From NCBI GenBank assembly GCA_013364255.1, contig CP054936.1, forward strand, positions 6,156,353-6,220,352: DNA of 64,000 bases, read 5' to 3'. Source of the DNA: Streptomyces seoulensis (GTDB lineage: Bacteria > Actinomycetota > Actinomycetes > Streptomycetales > Streptomycetaceae). Shown here piece by piece: positions 24,349 through 33,747 of this stretch (position 1 is the stretch's first letter; the number at the start of each line of letters is the position of its first letter). The position numbers were made by a program, and so were the translations under genes. Below the pieces are notes generated by a model. The model saw only the letters and a list, made by a program, of their open reading frames with translations, had not been told where the DNA came from and searched no databases.

Positions 24349-26028
24349 GTGGGACGGCACAGCCGCCGCGGACCCGCCCCCAAGGGCGACAGCGCGCAGA
24401 CGACCGCAGGACGGGACGGACAGGACGGGCAGGGCGGCCGAGAGGGCCGGGACGGCCTGGACGGCCGGAATGTCCCGGGGGGCCGCAGCGACCAGGAGGG
24501 CCGGGAGGGCTCCGAAGGCCGGGACGGCCAGGAACGGCGAGGCCGCTGGAGCCGCCGAGAGGGCCGGGGGAGTCAGGACGGCGCCGAGGCGCCGGGTGCG
24601 GGCACCGCGGCGCGAGGCGTCCCGGACGGCACGCCGGCCCGGGGCGTCCCGCGCTTCCCGGGCGGCGGCGCCACGCCCGCCGGCGGTGCCCCGCGCCTTC
24701 CCGACGGCACGCCCGCCCACGGTTTTCCCCGTCTCCCCGACGGCACCCCCGCCCACGGCGTCCCGCGGGTGCCCGACGGCACGCCCGCGCGGGGGGTTCC
24801 GCAGGCTCGTGGGGTGTCCGACGGCACGCCCGCGCGTGAGGTGCCGCAGGCGCGTGGGGGGCATCCTGAGCAGCGGGAAGCCGGGGGCGGCTGGGGGCGG
24901 CTGGGCTCCCGGAGCGAGGACGCGGACGGCGGCGGGCGCGGTCGGCGCGGCTCCGCCGGCGGCGTCGGCACGGCCCCGTCCGCCGGCCCCGGTCTGCCCA
25001 TCCCGAGGCAGCGGCAGGCGCCTCCGGGCGGCCCCCGGCAGGACTACCTCGACGCCTTCGACGAGGAGGACGACGTCTTCGCCCCCCGACCCGCCGGCGC
25101 CCCGCGGCGCCCGGCCGAGCCCGCCCCCGCCCCCACCGCCTCCGCCGTCCCGCCCGCCCGGAACGGCAGCGACCGCACCGCGGAGGGCGCCGCCGTTCCG
25201 GGCGCCGGCGACCCCGCCCGCGGCAAGGGCGTCGCCAAGGGCCGGACGTTCACCGGCATCGCGGCCGCCGCGGTCACCACCGTGCTCGCCGTCGTCGTCG
25301 CCGGACAGGTCACCGACGGCCACCCGGGCGCCGGGACGCCCGCGGCCTCGGGCGGTGCCGGCGACGCGCACGCCGCCGCGGCCCCGGACGGCAAGGCGCG
25401 CCCGGCGCCGTCCCCGCGCGCGGTGACGCTGACGTACGCCGAGAAGATGGACACCAGGTACCCGCTCAGTCCGGCGCTGAAGGGCTCGGGGAAGTTCGAG
25501 GCGGTGCCGGGCTTCGCCAAGGCGCCCGGCGAGGGACGCAAGTACACCTACCGCGTCGACGTCGAGCAGGGCCTCGGGCTGGACGGCGCGCTCTTCGCCG
25601 ACGCCGTGCAGAAGACCCTCAACGACCGCCGCAGCTGGGCCCACGGCGGCGCCCGCACCTTCGAGCGGATCTCCTCCGGCGCGCCCGACTTCGTGATCAC
25701 CCTGGCCAGTCCCGGCACCACCGCCGTCTGGTGCGCCAAGTCCGGACTGGACACCACCGAGGACAACGTCTCCTGCGACTCGGCTGCCACCGAGCGCGTG
25801 ATGATCAACGCCTATCGATGGGCCCAGGGCTCCAAGACCTACGGCGACGCGATGTACGCCTACCGGCAGATGCTGATCAACCACGAGGTCGGCCACCGGC
25901 TCGGCCACGGCCATGTCAGCTGTCAGAAGAACGGCGCCCTGGCGCCCGTCATGCAGCAGCAGACGAAGTTCCTCGACCACGACGGAATCCACTGCCTGCC
26001 CAACCCCTGGCCCTATCCCGCGAGTTGA
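24349..26028 (+). CDS. DUF3152 zincin-like membrane-anchored protein
   Basis: 559 residues. The first ~300 are cytoplasmic and repetitive: Gly-X-Y triplets (GRDGQDGQGGREGRDGLDGR at ~24-43) and then seven copies of a DGTPARGVPR-type motif (24613-24860). One membrane helix follows (~301-320). The extracellular C-terminal DUF3152 domain has HEVGHRLGHGH (512-522), the zinc-protease HExxH pattern with a third ligand, and ends CLPNPWPYPAS. It is thus a probable surface metalloprotease; activity is unproven for the family. Nine bases after the hydrolase gene; start GTG. Confidence 0.82.
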   Translation: MGRHSRRGPAPKGDSAQTTAGRDGQDGQGGREGRDGLDGRNVPGGRSDQEGREGSEGRDGQERRGRWSRREGRGSQDGAEAPGAGTAARGVPDGTPARGVPRFPGGGATPAGGAPRLPDGTPAHGFPRLPDGTPAHGVPRVPDGTPARGVPQARGVSDGTPAREVPQARGGHPEQREAGGGWGRLGSRSEDADGGGRGRRGSAGGVGTAPSAGPGLPIPRQRQAPPGGPRQDYLDAFDEEDDVFAPRPAGAPRRPAEPAPAPTASAVPPARNGSDRTAEGAAVPGAGDPARGKGVAKGRTFTGIAAAAVTTVLAVVVAGQVTDGHPGAGTPAASGGAGDAHAAAAPDGKARPAPSPRAVTLTYAEKMDTRYPLSPALKGSGKFEAVPGFAKAPGEGRKYTYRVDVEQGLGLDGALFADAVQKTLNDRRSWAHGGARTFERISSGAPDFVITLASPGTTAVWCAKSGLDTTEDNVSCDSAATERVMINAYRWAQGSKTYGDAMYAYRQMLINHEVGHRLGHGHVSCQKNGALAPVMQQQTKFLDHDGIHCLPNPWPYPAS

Positions 26029-26377
26029 CCGTCAACGTGTGGATCATGTTGACAATGCGCCGAATGGTCGTACATATTTCTGCGCATGTGGTCCCGTCAT
26101 GCCGTCAACAGCGCCGCCATCCAGCTGGCGCTCTTCGGCGTGACCGCCCTCTGTGTGGCCGACATCCACTGTCGCTGACGCCCGCCCCCGGCGCGTGCGT
26201 CGCATCGCTTCCCCCTTCGCCGTGAACGGCCCCTCCGTGCTCGTGTCCTGAGCGCGGCGGCCGCGCGTCCACGGTCTCCCGACGACCCGCGCCGAGGCAG
26301 ACGTCTGCTCACCTTCGTCTCACTCCTCGTCAATCTGTCTCGCGATCCGGGACACCCTCCGAGAGGTCGTCACTCCG
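26029..26377. promoter_or_regulatory. Upstream region of the peptide ABC operon
   Basis: 349 bases that should hold the operon promoter. Its first part is AT-richer (around 26041-26085, e.g. TCGTACATATTTCTGCG) than its surroundings, a likely promoter patch. Apart from the short ORF at 26086 I see nothing else. Confidence 0.4.
26086..26178 (+). CDS. Possible 30-residue leader peptide ORF
   Basis: ATG at 26086 encodes MWSRHAVNSAAIQLALFGVT followed by ten more residues ending DIHCR and TGA. It lies in the 349-base gap ahead of the peptide ABC operon. A hydrophobic middle and Cys-containing end are visible, but there is no strong ribosome site. It may be a regulatory leader or chance. Confidence 0.3.
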   Translation: MWSRHAVNSAAIQLALFGVTALCVADIHCR

Positions 26378-28096
26378 ATGCGTCAAACGTCCGTCAGAGC
26401 GCGCCGCGTGGCCGCGGCATCCGTCAGCCTGGTCGTGGCAGCGGGCGCCGCAGCCTGCGGCCCCAAGGACGGCGATGCCAAGAGCGGCGGCGGCGACGCG
26501 CGGCCCCACAAGGGCGGCACCCTCAGCGTCCTGAACGCCCAGCCGCAGGAGGACTTCGACCCGGCCCGCCTGTACACCTCCGGCGGCGGCAACGTCCCCT
26601 CGCTCGTCTTCCGCACCCTCACCACCCGCAACCGCGAGAACGGCGCCGCCGGAGCGAAGGTCGTGCCCGACCTCGCCACCGACACCGGACGCCCCAGCAA
26701 GGACGCGACCGTGTGGACGTACACCCTCAAGGAGGGCCTGAAGTACGAGGACGGCACGCCGATCACCTCCGCCGACGTCAAGTACGGCATCGAGCGTTCC
26801 TTCGCCCCCGAGCTCTCCGGCGGCGCGCCCTACCTGCGGGACTGGCTGGTCGGCGCCGCCGACTACCAGGGTCCCTACAAGGACAAGAAGGGCCTGGCCG
26901 CGATCGAGACGCCGGACAGCCGGACCCTCGTGTTCCACCTGAACAAGCCCGAGGGCGAGTTCCCGTTCCTGGCCACCCAGACGCAGTTCGCGCCGGTGCC
27001 CAAGAACAAGGACACCGGCACCAAGTACGAGGAGCACCCGGTCTCCTCCGGGCCGTACAAGGTCGTCAAGAACGAGAACGACGGCGAGCACCTTCTCCTG
27101 GAGCGCAACCCCAACTGGTCGGCCGCCACGGACGCCGAGCGCAAGGCCTATCCGGACCGGATCGACGTGCGCTCCGGCCTGGACTCCTCGGTGATCAACC
27201 AGCGGCTCTCCGCCTCCCAGGGCGCGGACGCCGCCGCCGTCACCACCGACACCAACCTCGGCCCGGCCGAACTCGCCAAGGTCAGTGGGGACAAGACGCT
27301 GGCCGCCCGCGTCGGCACCGGACACTTCGGCTACACGAACTACATCGCGTTCAACCCGAAGGTGAAGCCGTTCGACAACCCCGAGGTGCGCCAGGCGATC
27401 GCCTACGCCGTCGACCGCTCCTCGGTCGTGAACGCGGCGGGCGGCTCCGCGCTGGCCGAGCCCGCCACCACCTTCCTGCCGAACCAGAAGTCCTTCGGCT
27501 ACACGCCCTACGACCCGTTCCCGGCGGGGGCGTCCGGCAACGCCGCCAAGGCGAGGGAACTGCTGGCGAAGGCCGGTCACAAGAACGGCCTCACCGTCAC
27601 CCTGACCCACTCCAACAGCAAGGACTTCGAGACCAGCCCGGAGATCGCGACCGCGATCCAGGACGCGCTGAAGAAGGCCGGCATCACGGTCAAGCTCCAG
27701 GGTCTCGAGGACAACGACTACAAGTCCAAGATCCACGACGTGAAGAGCGAGCCGGGCTTCTTCCTCGCCCACTGGGGCGCCGACTGGCCCTCCGGCGGCC
27801 CGTTCCTGGCCCCGATCTTCGACGGCCGGCAGATCGTCAAGGACGGCGCCAACTTCAACACCGGCCTGCTGAACGACACGTCGGTCAACACCGAGATTGA
27901 CGCGATCAACAAGTTGACCGATCTTGACGCCGCCGCCCGGCGGTGGGGCGCACTGGACAAGAAGATCGGCGAGCAGGCCCTGACCGTGCCGCTGTTCCAC
28001 CCCGTCTACAAGCGCCTGTACGGCAAGGACGTCAAGAACATCGTGATCAGCGACTGGACCGGCGTGCTGGACATCTCCCAGGTCGCGGTGAAGTGA
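26378..28096 (+). CDS. ABC transporter substrate-binding lipoprotein, family 5 (peptide type)
   Basis: 572-residue solute-binding protein of the DppA/OppA class. The signal sequence ends in a lipobox with Cys27 (GAAAC). The mature protein begins with the family's typical GGTLSVLNAQPQEDFDP and contains the cluster C signature region (TSADVKYGIERSFAP) and the C-terminal lobe. Peptides or nickel-like ligands are bound by relatives; the ligand here is unknown. It is the first gene of a four-gene operon with two permeases and a double ATPase. Confidence 0.92.
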   Translation: MRQTSVRARRVAAASVSLVVAAGAAACGPKDGDAKSGGGDARPHKGGTLSVLNAQPQEDFDPARLYTSGGGNVPSLVFRTLTTRNRENGAAGAKVVPDLATDTGRPSKDATVWTYTLKEGLKYEDGTPITSADVKYGIERSFAPELSGGAPYLRDWLVGAADYQGPYKDKKGLAAIETPDSRTLVFHLNKPEGEFPFLATQTQFAPVPKNKDTGTKYEEHPVSSGPYKVVKNENDGEHLLLERNPNWSAATDAERKAYPDRIDVRSGLDSSVINQRLSASQGADAAAVTTDTNLGPAELAKVSGDKTLAARVGTGHFGYTNYIAFNPKVKPFDNPEVRQAIAYAVDRSSVVNAAGGSALAEPATTFLPNQKSFGYTPYDPFPAGASGNAAKARELLAKAGHKNGLTVTLTHSNSKDFETSPEIATAIQDALKKAGITVKLQGLEDNDYKSKIHDVKSEPGFFLAHWGADWPSGGPFLAPIFDGRQIVKDGANFNTGLLNDTSVNTEIDAINKLTDLDAAARRWGALDKKIGEQALTVPLFHPVYKRLYGKDVKNIVISDWTGVLDISQVAVK

Positions 28097-28100
28097 CGCC

Positions 28101-29111
28101 GTGAGTGAGGTACTCGCCGCCTCCGGGGCCGCCGCGACGGACGTCTCCGTCCCGGCGGCCCCGGGGGCCCGCCCGTTCTGGCGGCGGCTGCGCGCGCAGC
28201 GCGCCGCCCTCGTCGCGGCGGCCGTCGTCGCCCTGCTCGTCCTGGTCGCGCTCGCCGCCCCCCTGCTCACCGCGCTGGAGGGCCAGGACCCGACCAGCTA
28301 CCACCCCGACCTGATCGACTCCGCGCGCGGCGGGGTGCCCGTCGGCGCCTTCGGCGGCGCCGGCGCCGACCACTGGCTCGGCGTCGAACCGCAGACGGGA
28401 CGCGACCTGTTCGCCCGGCTCGTCTACGGGGCGCGGGTCTCGCTGGGCGTGGCGCTCGCCGCGACCGTCGTGCAGATCGCCATCGGCGTCGCGGTCGGCG
28501 TCGGCGCCGCGCTCGGCAACCGCTGGATCGATCAACTGTTGAGCCGGATCACCGACATCATCGTCGCCCTGCCGCTGATGATCATGTCACTGGCGCTGCT
28601 CGCGATCGTGCCGCAGAGCTTCCCGCGCCCGGTCCTGGTCGCCCTCGTCATCGGCCTGATCGCCTGGGGCAACACCGCCAAGATCGTCCGCGCCCAGACG
28701 CTCACCCTCAAGGGACTGGACTACGTCGCCGCCGCCCGGCTCAGCGGCTGGGGCGCCTGGCGGATCACCCGCCGCGAACTGCTGCCCGGCCTTGCCGCGC
28801 CGGTCATCACCTACGCCGCGCTGCTCGTCCCCATCAACATCTCCACCGAGGCCGCGCTGTCCTTCCTCGGCGTCGGCGTGAAGCCGCCGACCCCGTCCTG
28901 GGGACAGATGCTCACCGCGGCCGACGTCTGGTACCAGGCCGCCCCGCAGTACCTGATGCTCCCCGCCGGCGCCCTGTTCGTGACGGTCGTCGCCCTCACC
29001 GTCCTCGGCGACGGCGTGCGCACCGCCCTCGACCCGCGCGCCGCCTCCCGCCTGCGCGTCGGCACCGGCCGCAAGCGGGAGGCCGGGGCCGACAAGGAGG
29101 ACACCGCATGA
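28101..29111 (+). CDS. ABC transporter permease, DppC-like
   Basis: 336 residues, six helices. The N-terminal stretch (RPFWRRLRAQRAALVAAAVV) and the EAA-type loop near 220-240 (VAAARLSGWGAWRITRRELL) identify the DppC-type subunit that contacts the ATPase. It starts with GTG four bases after the binding-protein gene and overlaps the next permease by four bases (ATGA), so translation is coupled. Confidence 0.92.
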   Translation: MSEVLAASGAAATDVSVPAAPGARPFWRRLRAQRAALVAAAVVALLVLVALAAPLLTALEGQDPTSYHPDLIDSARGGVPVGAFGGAGADHWLGVEPQTGRDLFARLVYGARVSLGVALAATVVQIAIGVAVGVGAALGNRWIDQLLSRITDIIVALPLMIMSLALLAIVPQSFPRPVLVALVIGLIAWGNTAKIVRAQTLTLKGLDYVAAARLSGWGAWRITRRELLPGLAAPVITYAALLVPINISTEAALSFLGVGVKPPTPSWGQMLTAADVWYQAAPQYLMLPAGALFVTVVALTVLGDGVRTALDPRAASRLRVGTGRKREAGADKEDTA

Positions 29112-30115
29112 GCGCCTTCAGCGGGCTCACCGGATTCGTGCTGCGCCGGGCCGTCGGCGCCCTCGCCACCCTCCTCGCCCTCTCCGTCATCGTCTACGTC
29201 GTCTTCTACGCCGCCCCCGGCGACGTCGCCCAGATCACCTGCGGCCCGCGCTGCTCGCCGGAACAGGTGCACCAGGTCGCCCAGCAACTGCGCCTGGACG
29301 ACCCGCTCCACGTGCGCTACTGGCACTTCCTCCAAGGCATCGTCGCCGGCCATGACTACTCCACGGGCACCTCGGTGGAGCACTGCCCGGCGCCCTGCCT
29401 CGGCGTCTCCTACCAGAGCGGCCGGCAGGTGATGGACATCATCACGGCCAAGCTCCCGGTGAGCCTGTCCCTGGTCTCCGGCGCGATGGTGCTCTGGCTG
29501 GTCCTGGGCGTCGGCACCGGCGTGCTCTCCGCCTGGCGGCGCGGCCGGATCTCCGAGCGGGTGCTCACGGCCGTCACCCTGGCGGGCACGGCCACTCCCG
29601 TGTTCGTCATCGGCCTGGTCCTGATGATCGTCGTCTGCGGCGAGTTCCAGTGGCTGCCCTTCCCGCAGTACGTGAGCCTCACCGACGACCCCGAGCAGTG
29701 GGCGTGGAACCTGCTGCTGCCCTGGCTCTCGCTCGCCCTGATCGAGGCCGCCACGTTCGCCCGCCTGACCCGGGCCGCCATGCTGGAGACGCTCGCCGAG
29801 GACCACATCCGCACCTTCCGCGCCTACGGCGTCGGCGAGCGGTCGGTCGTCGGCCGGCACGCGCTGCGCGGCGCCCTCGCGCCCGTCATCGCCCTGAACG
29901 CCAACAACCTGGGCTCGGCGGTCGGCGGCGCGGTGCTCACCGAGACCCTCTTCGGCCTGCCCGGCATCGGCCAGGAGCTGGTGCACGCGGTCGATGTCGT
30001 CGACCTGCCGGTGGTCGTCGGCATGGTCCTGATCGTCGGCTTCTTCGTGGTCGTCGCCAACACCGTCGCGGACGTCCTGTTCGCGGTCGCCGACCGACGG
30101 GTGGTGCTCGCATGA
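29108..30115 (+). CDS. ABC transporter permease, DppB-like
   Basis: 335 residues. The N-terminal helix FVLRRAVGALATLLALSVIV and the short periplasmic segment with PGD (YAAPGDVAQ) are typical of DppB subunits. The EAA loop is at ~240-260 (IRTFRAYGVGERSVVGRHAL). A Cys pair (ITCGPRCSPEQ) in the first outer loop is uncommon. It overlaps both neighbours by ATGA. It forms the heteromeric channel with the preceding permease. Confidence 0.92.
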   Translation: MSAFSGLTGFVLRRAVGALATLLALSVIVYVVFYAAPGDVAQITCGPRCSPEQVHQVAQQLRLDDPLHVRYWHFLQGIVAGHDYSTGTSVEHCPAPCLGVSYQSGRQVMDIITAKLPVSLSLVSGAMVLWLVLGVGTGVLSAWRRGRISERVLTAVTLAGTATPVFVIGLVLMIVVCGEFQWLPFPQYVSLTDDPEQWAWNLLLPWLSLALIEAATFARLTRAAMLETLAEDHIRTFRAYGVGERSVVGRHALRGALAPVIALNANNLGSAVGGAVLTETLFGLPGIGQELVHAVDVVDLPVVVGMVLIVGFFVVVANTVADVLFAVADRRVVLA

Positions 30116-31776
30116 GTGCGATCGACAGCGCGGGCGACGCCCGCACCGATCTGGTCGAAGTGACCGACCTGAGCGTGGAGTTCGGGCCGGTGCGGGCCGT
30201 GGACGGGCTCTCCTTCCGGCTCGGCCGGGGCGCGGCCCTCGCGCTGGTCGGCGAGTCCGGCTCGGGCAAGTCGACGGTCGCCGCGGCGCTGCTGGGCCTG
30301 CACCACGGCACCGGAGCACGGGTGCGCGGCTCGGTCACGGTGGCCGGGACCGACGTACAGCGGGCGTCCGGCGAGGAACTGCGGCGGCTGCGCGGCGCGC
30401 GGGCCGCCATGGTCTTCCAGGACCCGCTGTCCTCGCTCGACCCGTACTACGCCGTCGGCGACCAGATCGCCGAGGTGTACCGCGTGCACACGCGTGCGTC
30501 GCGCCGGGCGGCACGCGCGCGTGCCGTCCAGGTGCTGGAGCGGGTCGGCATCCCGGACGCGGCGCGACGCTCCCGCTCGCGCCCGCACGAGTTCAGCGGC
30601 GGCATGCGCCAGCGCGCCCTGATCGCCATGGCGCTGGCGTGCGAGCCCGACCTGCTGATCGCCGACGAGCCGACCACCGCGCTCGACGTGACCGTGCAGG
30701 CGCAGATCCTCGACCTGCTGCACACGCTGCGCGAGGAGAGCGGCATGGGCCTGCTGCTCGTCACCCACGACGTGGGCGTCGCCGCCGAGAGCGTGGACGA
30801 GGTGCTGGTCATGCGGGACGGCCGGGCGGTCGAGCACGGCCCGGTCGCCGCCGTCCTCCGGGCGCCCTCGGCGGCGTACACCCGGGAACTGCTGGGCGCC
30901 GTGCCGCGCGTGGACGCCCCCCGCGCGGTCACGGGGAAGGCCGCGGAGAAGGCCCCCGGGACCGGTGAGGTGGTTATGGCCGGTGAGGTGGTCCTGGAGG
31001 CGACGGGGCTGCGCCGCGAGTTCGGGCGCGGCGGCCGGGCGCTGACCGCCGTGGACGACGTGTCGCTGACCCTGCACCGGGGCGAGACCGTCGGCGTCGT
31101 GGGGGAGAGCGGCAGCGGCAAGACCACACTGGGCCGGATGCTCGTCGGGCTGCTGCAGCCGACGGCCGGCGAGGTCCGGTTCGAGGGCCGCGCCCGGCAC
31201 GGGACGCACCCGGCCGTGCAGATGGTCTTCCAGGACCCCGTCTCCTCCCTCAACCCGCGCCGCGGCGTGGGCGAGTCGATCGCCGACCCGCTGCGGGCGC
31301 GCGGCGAGCGCGACGAGGGGCGCATCCGCCGGCGGGTGATCGAACTCCTGGAGCGCGTGGGGCTCGAAGGGGCGCACTACGACCGCTACCCGCACGAGTT
31401 CAGCGGCGGGCAGCGCCAGCGCGTGGGCATCGCGCGGGCGCTCGCGGCGGACCCCAGGGTGATCGTGTGCGACGAGCCCGTCTCCGCGCTCGACGTCACC
31501 ACCCAGGCCCAGGTCGTCGCCCTGCTCGGCGAGTTGCAGCGGGAACTGGGGATCGCGCTCGTCTTCGTCGCCCACGACCTGGCCGTGGTGCGCCAGGTCA
31601 GCGACCGGGTCGCGGTGATGCACCGCGGCCGGATCGTCGAGGAGGGCCCGGCCGAGGAGGTCTACGGCGCGCCGCGCGACGCCTACACCAGGCAGCTGCT
31701 GGCCGCCGTTCCGGCGCTCGACCCCGAGGTCGCCGCCCGCCGCCGGGCCGCCCGCCGGGAGCCGGCCACGGCGTGA
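30112..31776 (+). CDS. Fused double ABC ATPase (DppD-DppF type)
   Basis: 554 residues carrying two complete nucleotide-binding domains. Domain 1 has GESGSGKST (~45), signature FSGGMRQRA and Walker B LLIADEPTTALD. Domain 2 has GESGSGKTT (~335), signature FSGGQRQRVG and Walker B VIVCDEPVSALD. Both look catalytically intact. The two halves are joined by a ~40-residue linker. The fusion replaces the separate DppD and DppF subunits and powers the peptide importer encoded just upstream. It begins in a 4-base overlap with the permease gene. Confidence 0.93.
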   Translation: MSAIDSAGDARTDLVEVTDLSVEFGPVRAVDGLSFRLGRGAALALVGESGSGKSTVAAALLGLHHGTGARVRGSVTVAGTDVQRASGEELRRLRGARAAMVFQDPLSSLDPYYAVGDQIAEVYRVHTRASRRAARARAVQVLERVGIPDAARRSRSRPHEFSGGMRQRALIAMALACEPDLLIADEPTTALDVTVQAQILDLLHTLREESGMGLLLVTHDVGVAAESVDEVLVMRDGRAVEHGPVAAVLRAPSAAYTRELLGAVPRVDAPRAVTGKAAEKAPGTGEVVMAGEVVLEATGLRREFGRGGRALTAVDDVSLTLHRGETVGVVGESGSGKTTLGRMLVGLLQPTAGEVRFEGRARHGTHPAVQMVFQDPVSSLNPRRGVGESIADPLRARGERDEGRIRRRVIELLERVGLEGAHYDRYPHEFSGGQRQRVGIARALAADPRVIVCDEPVSALDVTTQAQVVALLGELQRELGIALVFVAHDLAVVRQVSDRVAVMHRGRIVEEGPAEEVYGAPRDAYTRQLLAAVPALDPEVAARRRAARREPATA

Positions 31777-31895
31777 GGTCCAGCGGGGTGAGGGGTCGCG
31801 GGATGGGCCCGCGCGGTGTCGCCGGGTGGCGGCGCGAGCCGCTAGCGCGGTCAAACGCGACCCGCACGGGAAAGTCACGACCGTTCACCCCTTCT

Positions 31896-31929
31896 GGTGG
31901 CGCGATGGACAACCGTCCATCGCGCCACC
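31896..31929. promoter_or_regulatory. Perfect 15-bp inverted repeat between operons
   Basis: GGTGGCGCGATGGAC (31896-31910) pairs exactly with 31915-31929 around loop AACC. It lies 120 bases after the ABC operon and 100 before the glycosyltransferase gene. It may be a terminator without a U-run or an operator. Confidence 0.6.
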
Positions 31930-32025
31930 GGCATGTCCGCATACCTTCGTCCCGCTGCGCGCCGCCGACACCGTTTCCGGCGGCCGTCCGCGCGGCCAGG
32001 GACGAAGGAGATCGGGGGTGCACGC

Positions 32026-33747
32026 GTGCGCATCGGACTGGTGACGGAGAGTGGCTATCCGTATGTGAGCGGTGACGCCGGACTCTGGTGCGAACGGCTC
32101 GTGCGCGGGCTCACCCAGCACGAGTTCGACCTCTACGCGCTCAGCCGCACCCGGCAGCAGGAGGACGAGGGCTGGCGTCCGCTGCCGCGGCACGTCGGCC
32201 GCGTCCGTACGGCGCCCCTGTGGACCGCGGGCGAGGAAGACCGCGCGGGCTACGGGCGCCGCGCGCGCCGGCGCTTCGCCGAGTGCTACGGCGAATTGGC
32301 GGCGGCCCTGACCGCCAGGAACGACGCCGACCTCGGCGACCCGGCCCGTCCGACCGGCCCGGACGCCGAGGCGGACCGTTTCGGCAGGGCGCTGTACGGA
32401 CTGGCCGAACTCGCCCGCGATGAGGGCGGACTCGCGGGCGCCCTGCGCTCGGACACCGCCGTCCGCGCTCTCGAACGCGCCTGCCGCGCGCCCGGCGCAC
32501 AGCGCGCCGCGCGCCAGGCGCGCGTGCCGGATCTCCTCGCCGTCGCCACCCGCCTGGAACGCGCCCTGCGCCCCCTCTCGCTCGACTGGCACGAGGAGGA
32601 CGGCCTCGGCGCCGCCGACCTGTGCCACACGACGGTCGGCGGCACCGCCGCACTGCCCGGCCTCCTCGCCCGCCACTTCTGCGACGTCCCCCTCCTGGTC
32701 ACCGAGTACGGCGTGCCGCTGCGCTCGCACTACCTGGCCTCCCGCGCCACCGGCGCCGCACCCGCCGTACGGGCACTGCTCGCCGCCTTCCACGGCGCCC
32801 TCGCCGCCGAGGTCTACCAGCGCGCCGCCCTGGTCACCCACGGCAACGCCCACGCCCGGCGCTGGCAGGAGCGCTGCGGCGCGGACCGCGCCCGGCTGCG
32901 CACCGTCCACCCCGGCATGGACGCCGCCCCCTTCACCGAGGTCGGCGAGGCCCCGCAGGCCGCCGCCCCGGACACGCTGGTGTGGGTGGGCCGCGTCGAG
33001 CCCGCCAAGGACCTGGTCTCCCTGCTGCACGCCTTCGCCCGGGTGCACACCGCACGGCCCGGGGCGCGGCTGCGGATCGTGGGCTCGGCGAGCGGTCCCG
33101 ACGGCGCCGCCTACCTCGCCCACTGCAAGGCGGTGGCCGCCCAGCTCTTCCCGGACGAGGCCGCGGGCCCGCACACCGCCGGGGAGAACCCGGTCTCCTT
33201 CGAGGAGACCGGCGGCCCCGAGGCGCCCACCCCCGCCGACGCCTACGCGGCGGCCTCCGTGATCGTCCTGTCGAGCGTCGTGGAGGGTTTCCCGCTCGGC
33301 CTGGTCGAGGCCATGCTCTGCGGACGGGCGACCGTCTCCACGGACGTGGGCGCCGTCGTCGAGGTCGTCGGCGGCACCGGCCTCGTCGTCCCGCCGCGCA
33401 ATCCGCAGGCGCTCGCGGAGGCGTGCGCGACGCTGCTGGGCGACCCCGAGCGCCGTGCGCGCCTGGGAGCCGCCGCCCGCGCCCGCGCGCTCGAACTGTT
33501 CACCGTCGAGCAGAACACCGCCGCCTTCCACGGCCTCTACCTCGAAATCGTCGCGCGGAGCCCGGTCCGGCGCGTCGTCCTGGACCGCGCGGGCGAACCG
33601 CTCCCGTTCGCGGCCCCGGCCGAGGCCCATGTCGCCGGCCGCTGGACCGGCCCGCCCGCCGCCGCGACCCCGCGCACGGCGCGCGGCGGCCCCGCGTGGG
33701 CGGCGACCTCGCTCACCCGCTCCGCGGGTTCGGAGGCCGCCCGATGA
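32026..33747 (+). CDS. PelF-like GT4 glycosyltransferase (DUF3492)
   Basis: 573-residue retaining glycosyltransferase. The first residues VRIGLVTESGYPYVSGDAG match the DUF3492 start found in PelF, the cytosolic polymerase of the Pel polysaccharide. The GT4 donor-binding half has GRVEPAKDLVSLLHAFARV (~330) and the E-x7-E segment SVVEGFPLGLVEAMLCGRA (~425). The GTG at 32026 begins this conserved motif directly. A ~60-residue basic tail follows the domain. It is the first of five genes joined by overlaps, which suggests one exopolysaccharide pathway. Confidence 0.85.
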   Translation: MRIGLVTESGYPYVSGDAGLWCERLVRGLTQHEFDLYALSRTRQQEDEGWRPLPRHVGRVRTAPLWTAGEEDRAGYGRRARRRFAECYGELAAALTARNDADLGDPARPTGPDAEADRFGRALYGLAELARDEGGLAGALRSDTAVRALERACRAPGAQRAARQARVPDLLAVATRLERALRPLSLDWHEEDGLGAADLCHTTVGGTAALPGLLARHFCDVPLLVTEYGVPLRSHYLASRATGAAPAVRALLAAFHGALAAEVYQRAALVTHGNAHARRWQERCGADRARLRTVHPGMDAAPFTEVGEAPQAAAPDTLVWVGRVEPAKDLVSLLHAFARVHTARPGARLRIVGSASGPDGAAYLAHCKAVAAQLFPDEAAGPHTAGENPVSFEETGGPEAPTPADAYAAASVIVLSSVVEGFPLGLVEAMLCGRATVSTDVGAVVEVVGGTGLVVPPRNPQALAEACATLLGDPERRARLGAAARARALELFTVEQNTAAFHGLYLEIVARSPVRRVVLDRAGEPLPFAAPAEAHVAGRWTGPPAAATPRTARGGPAWAATSLTRSAGSEAAR

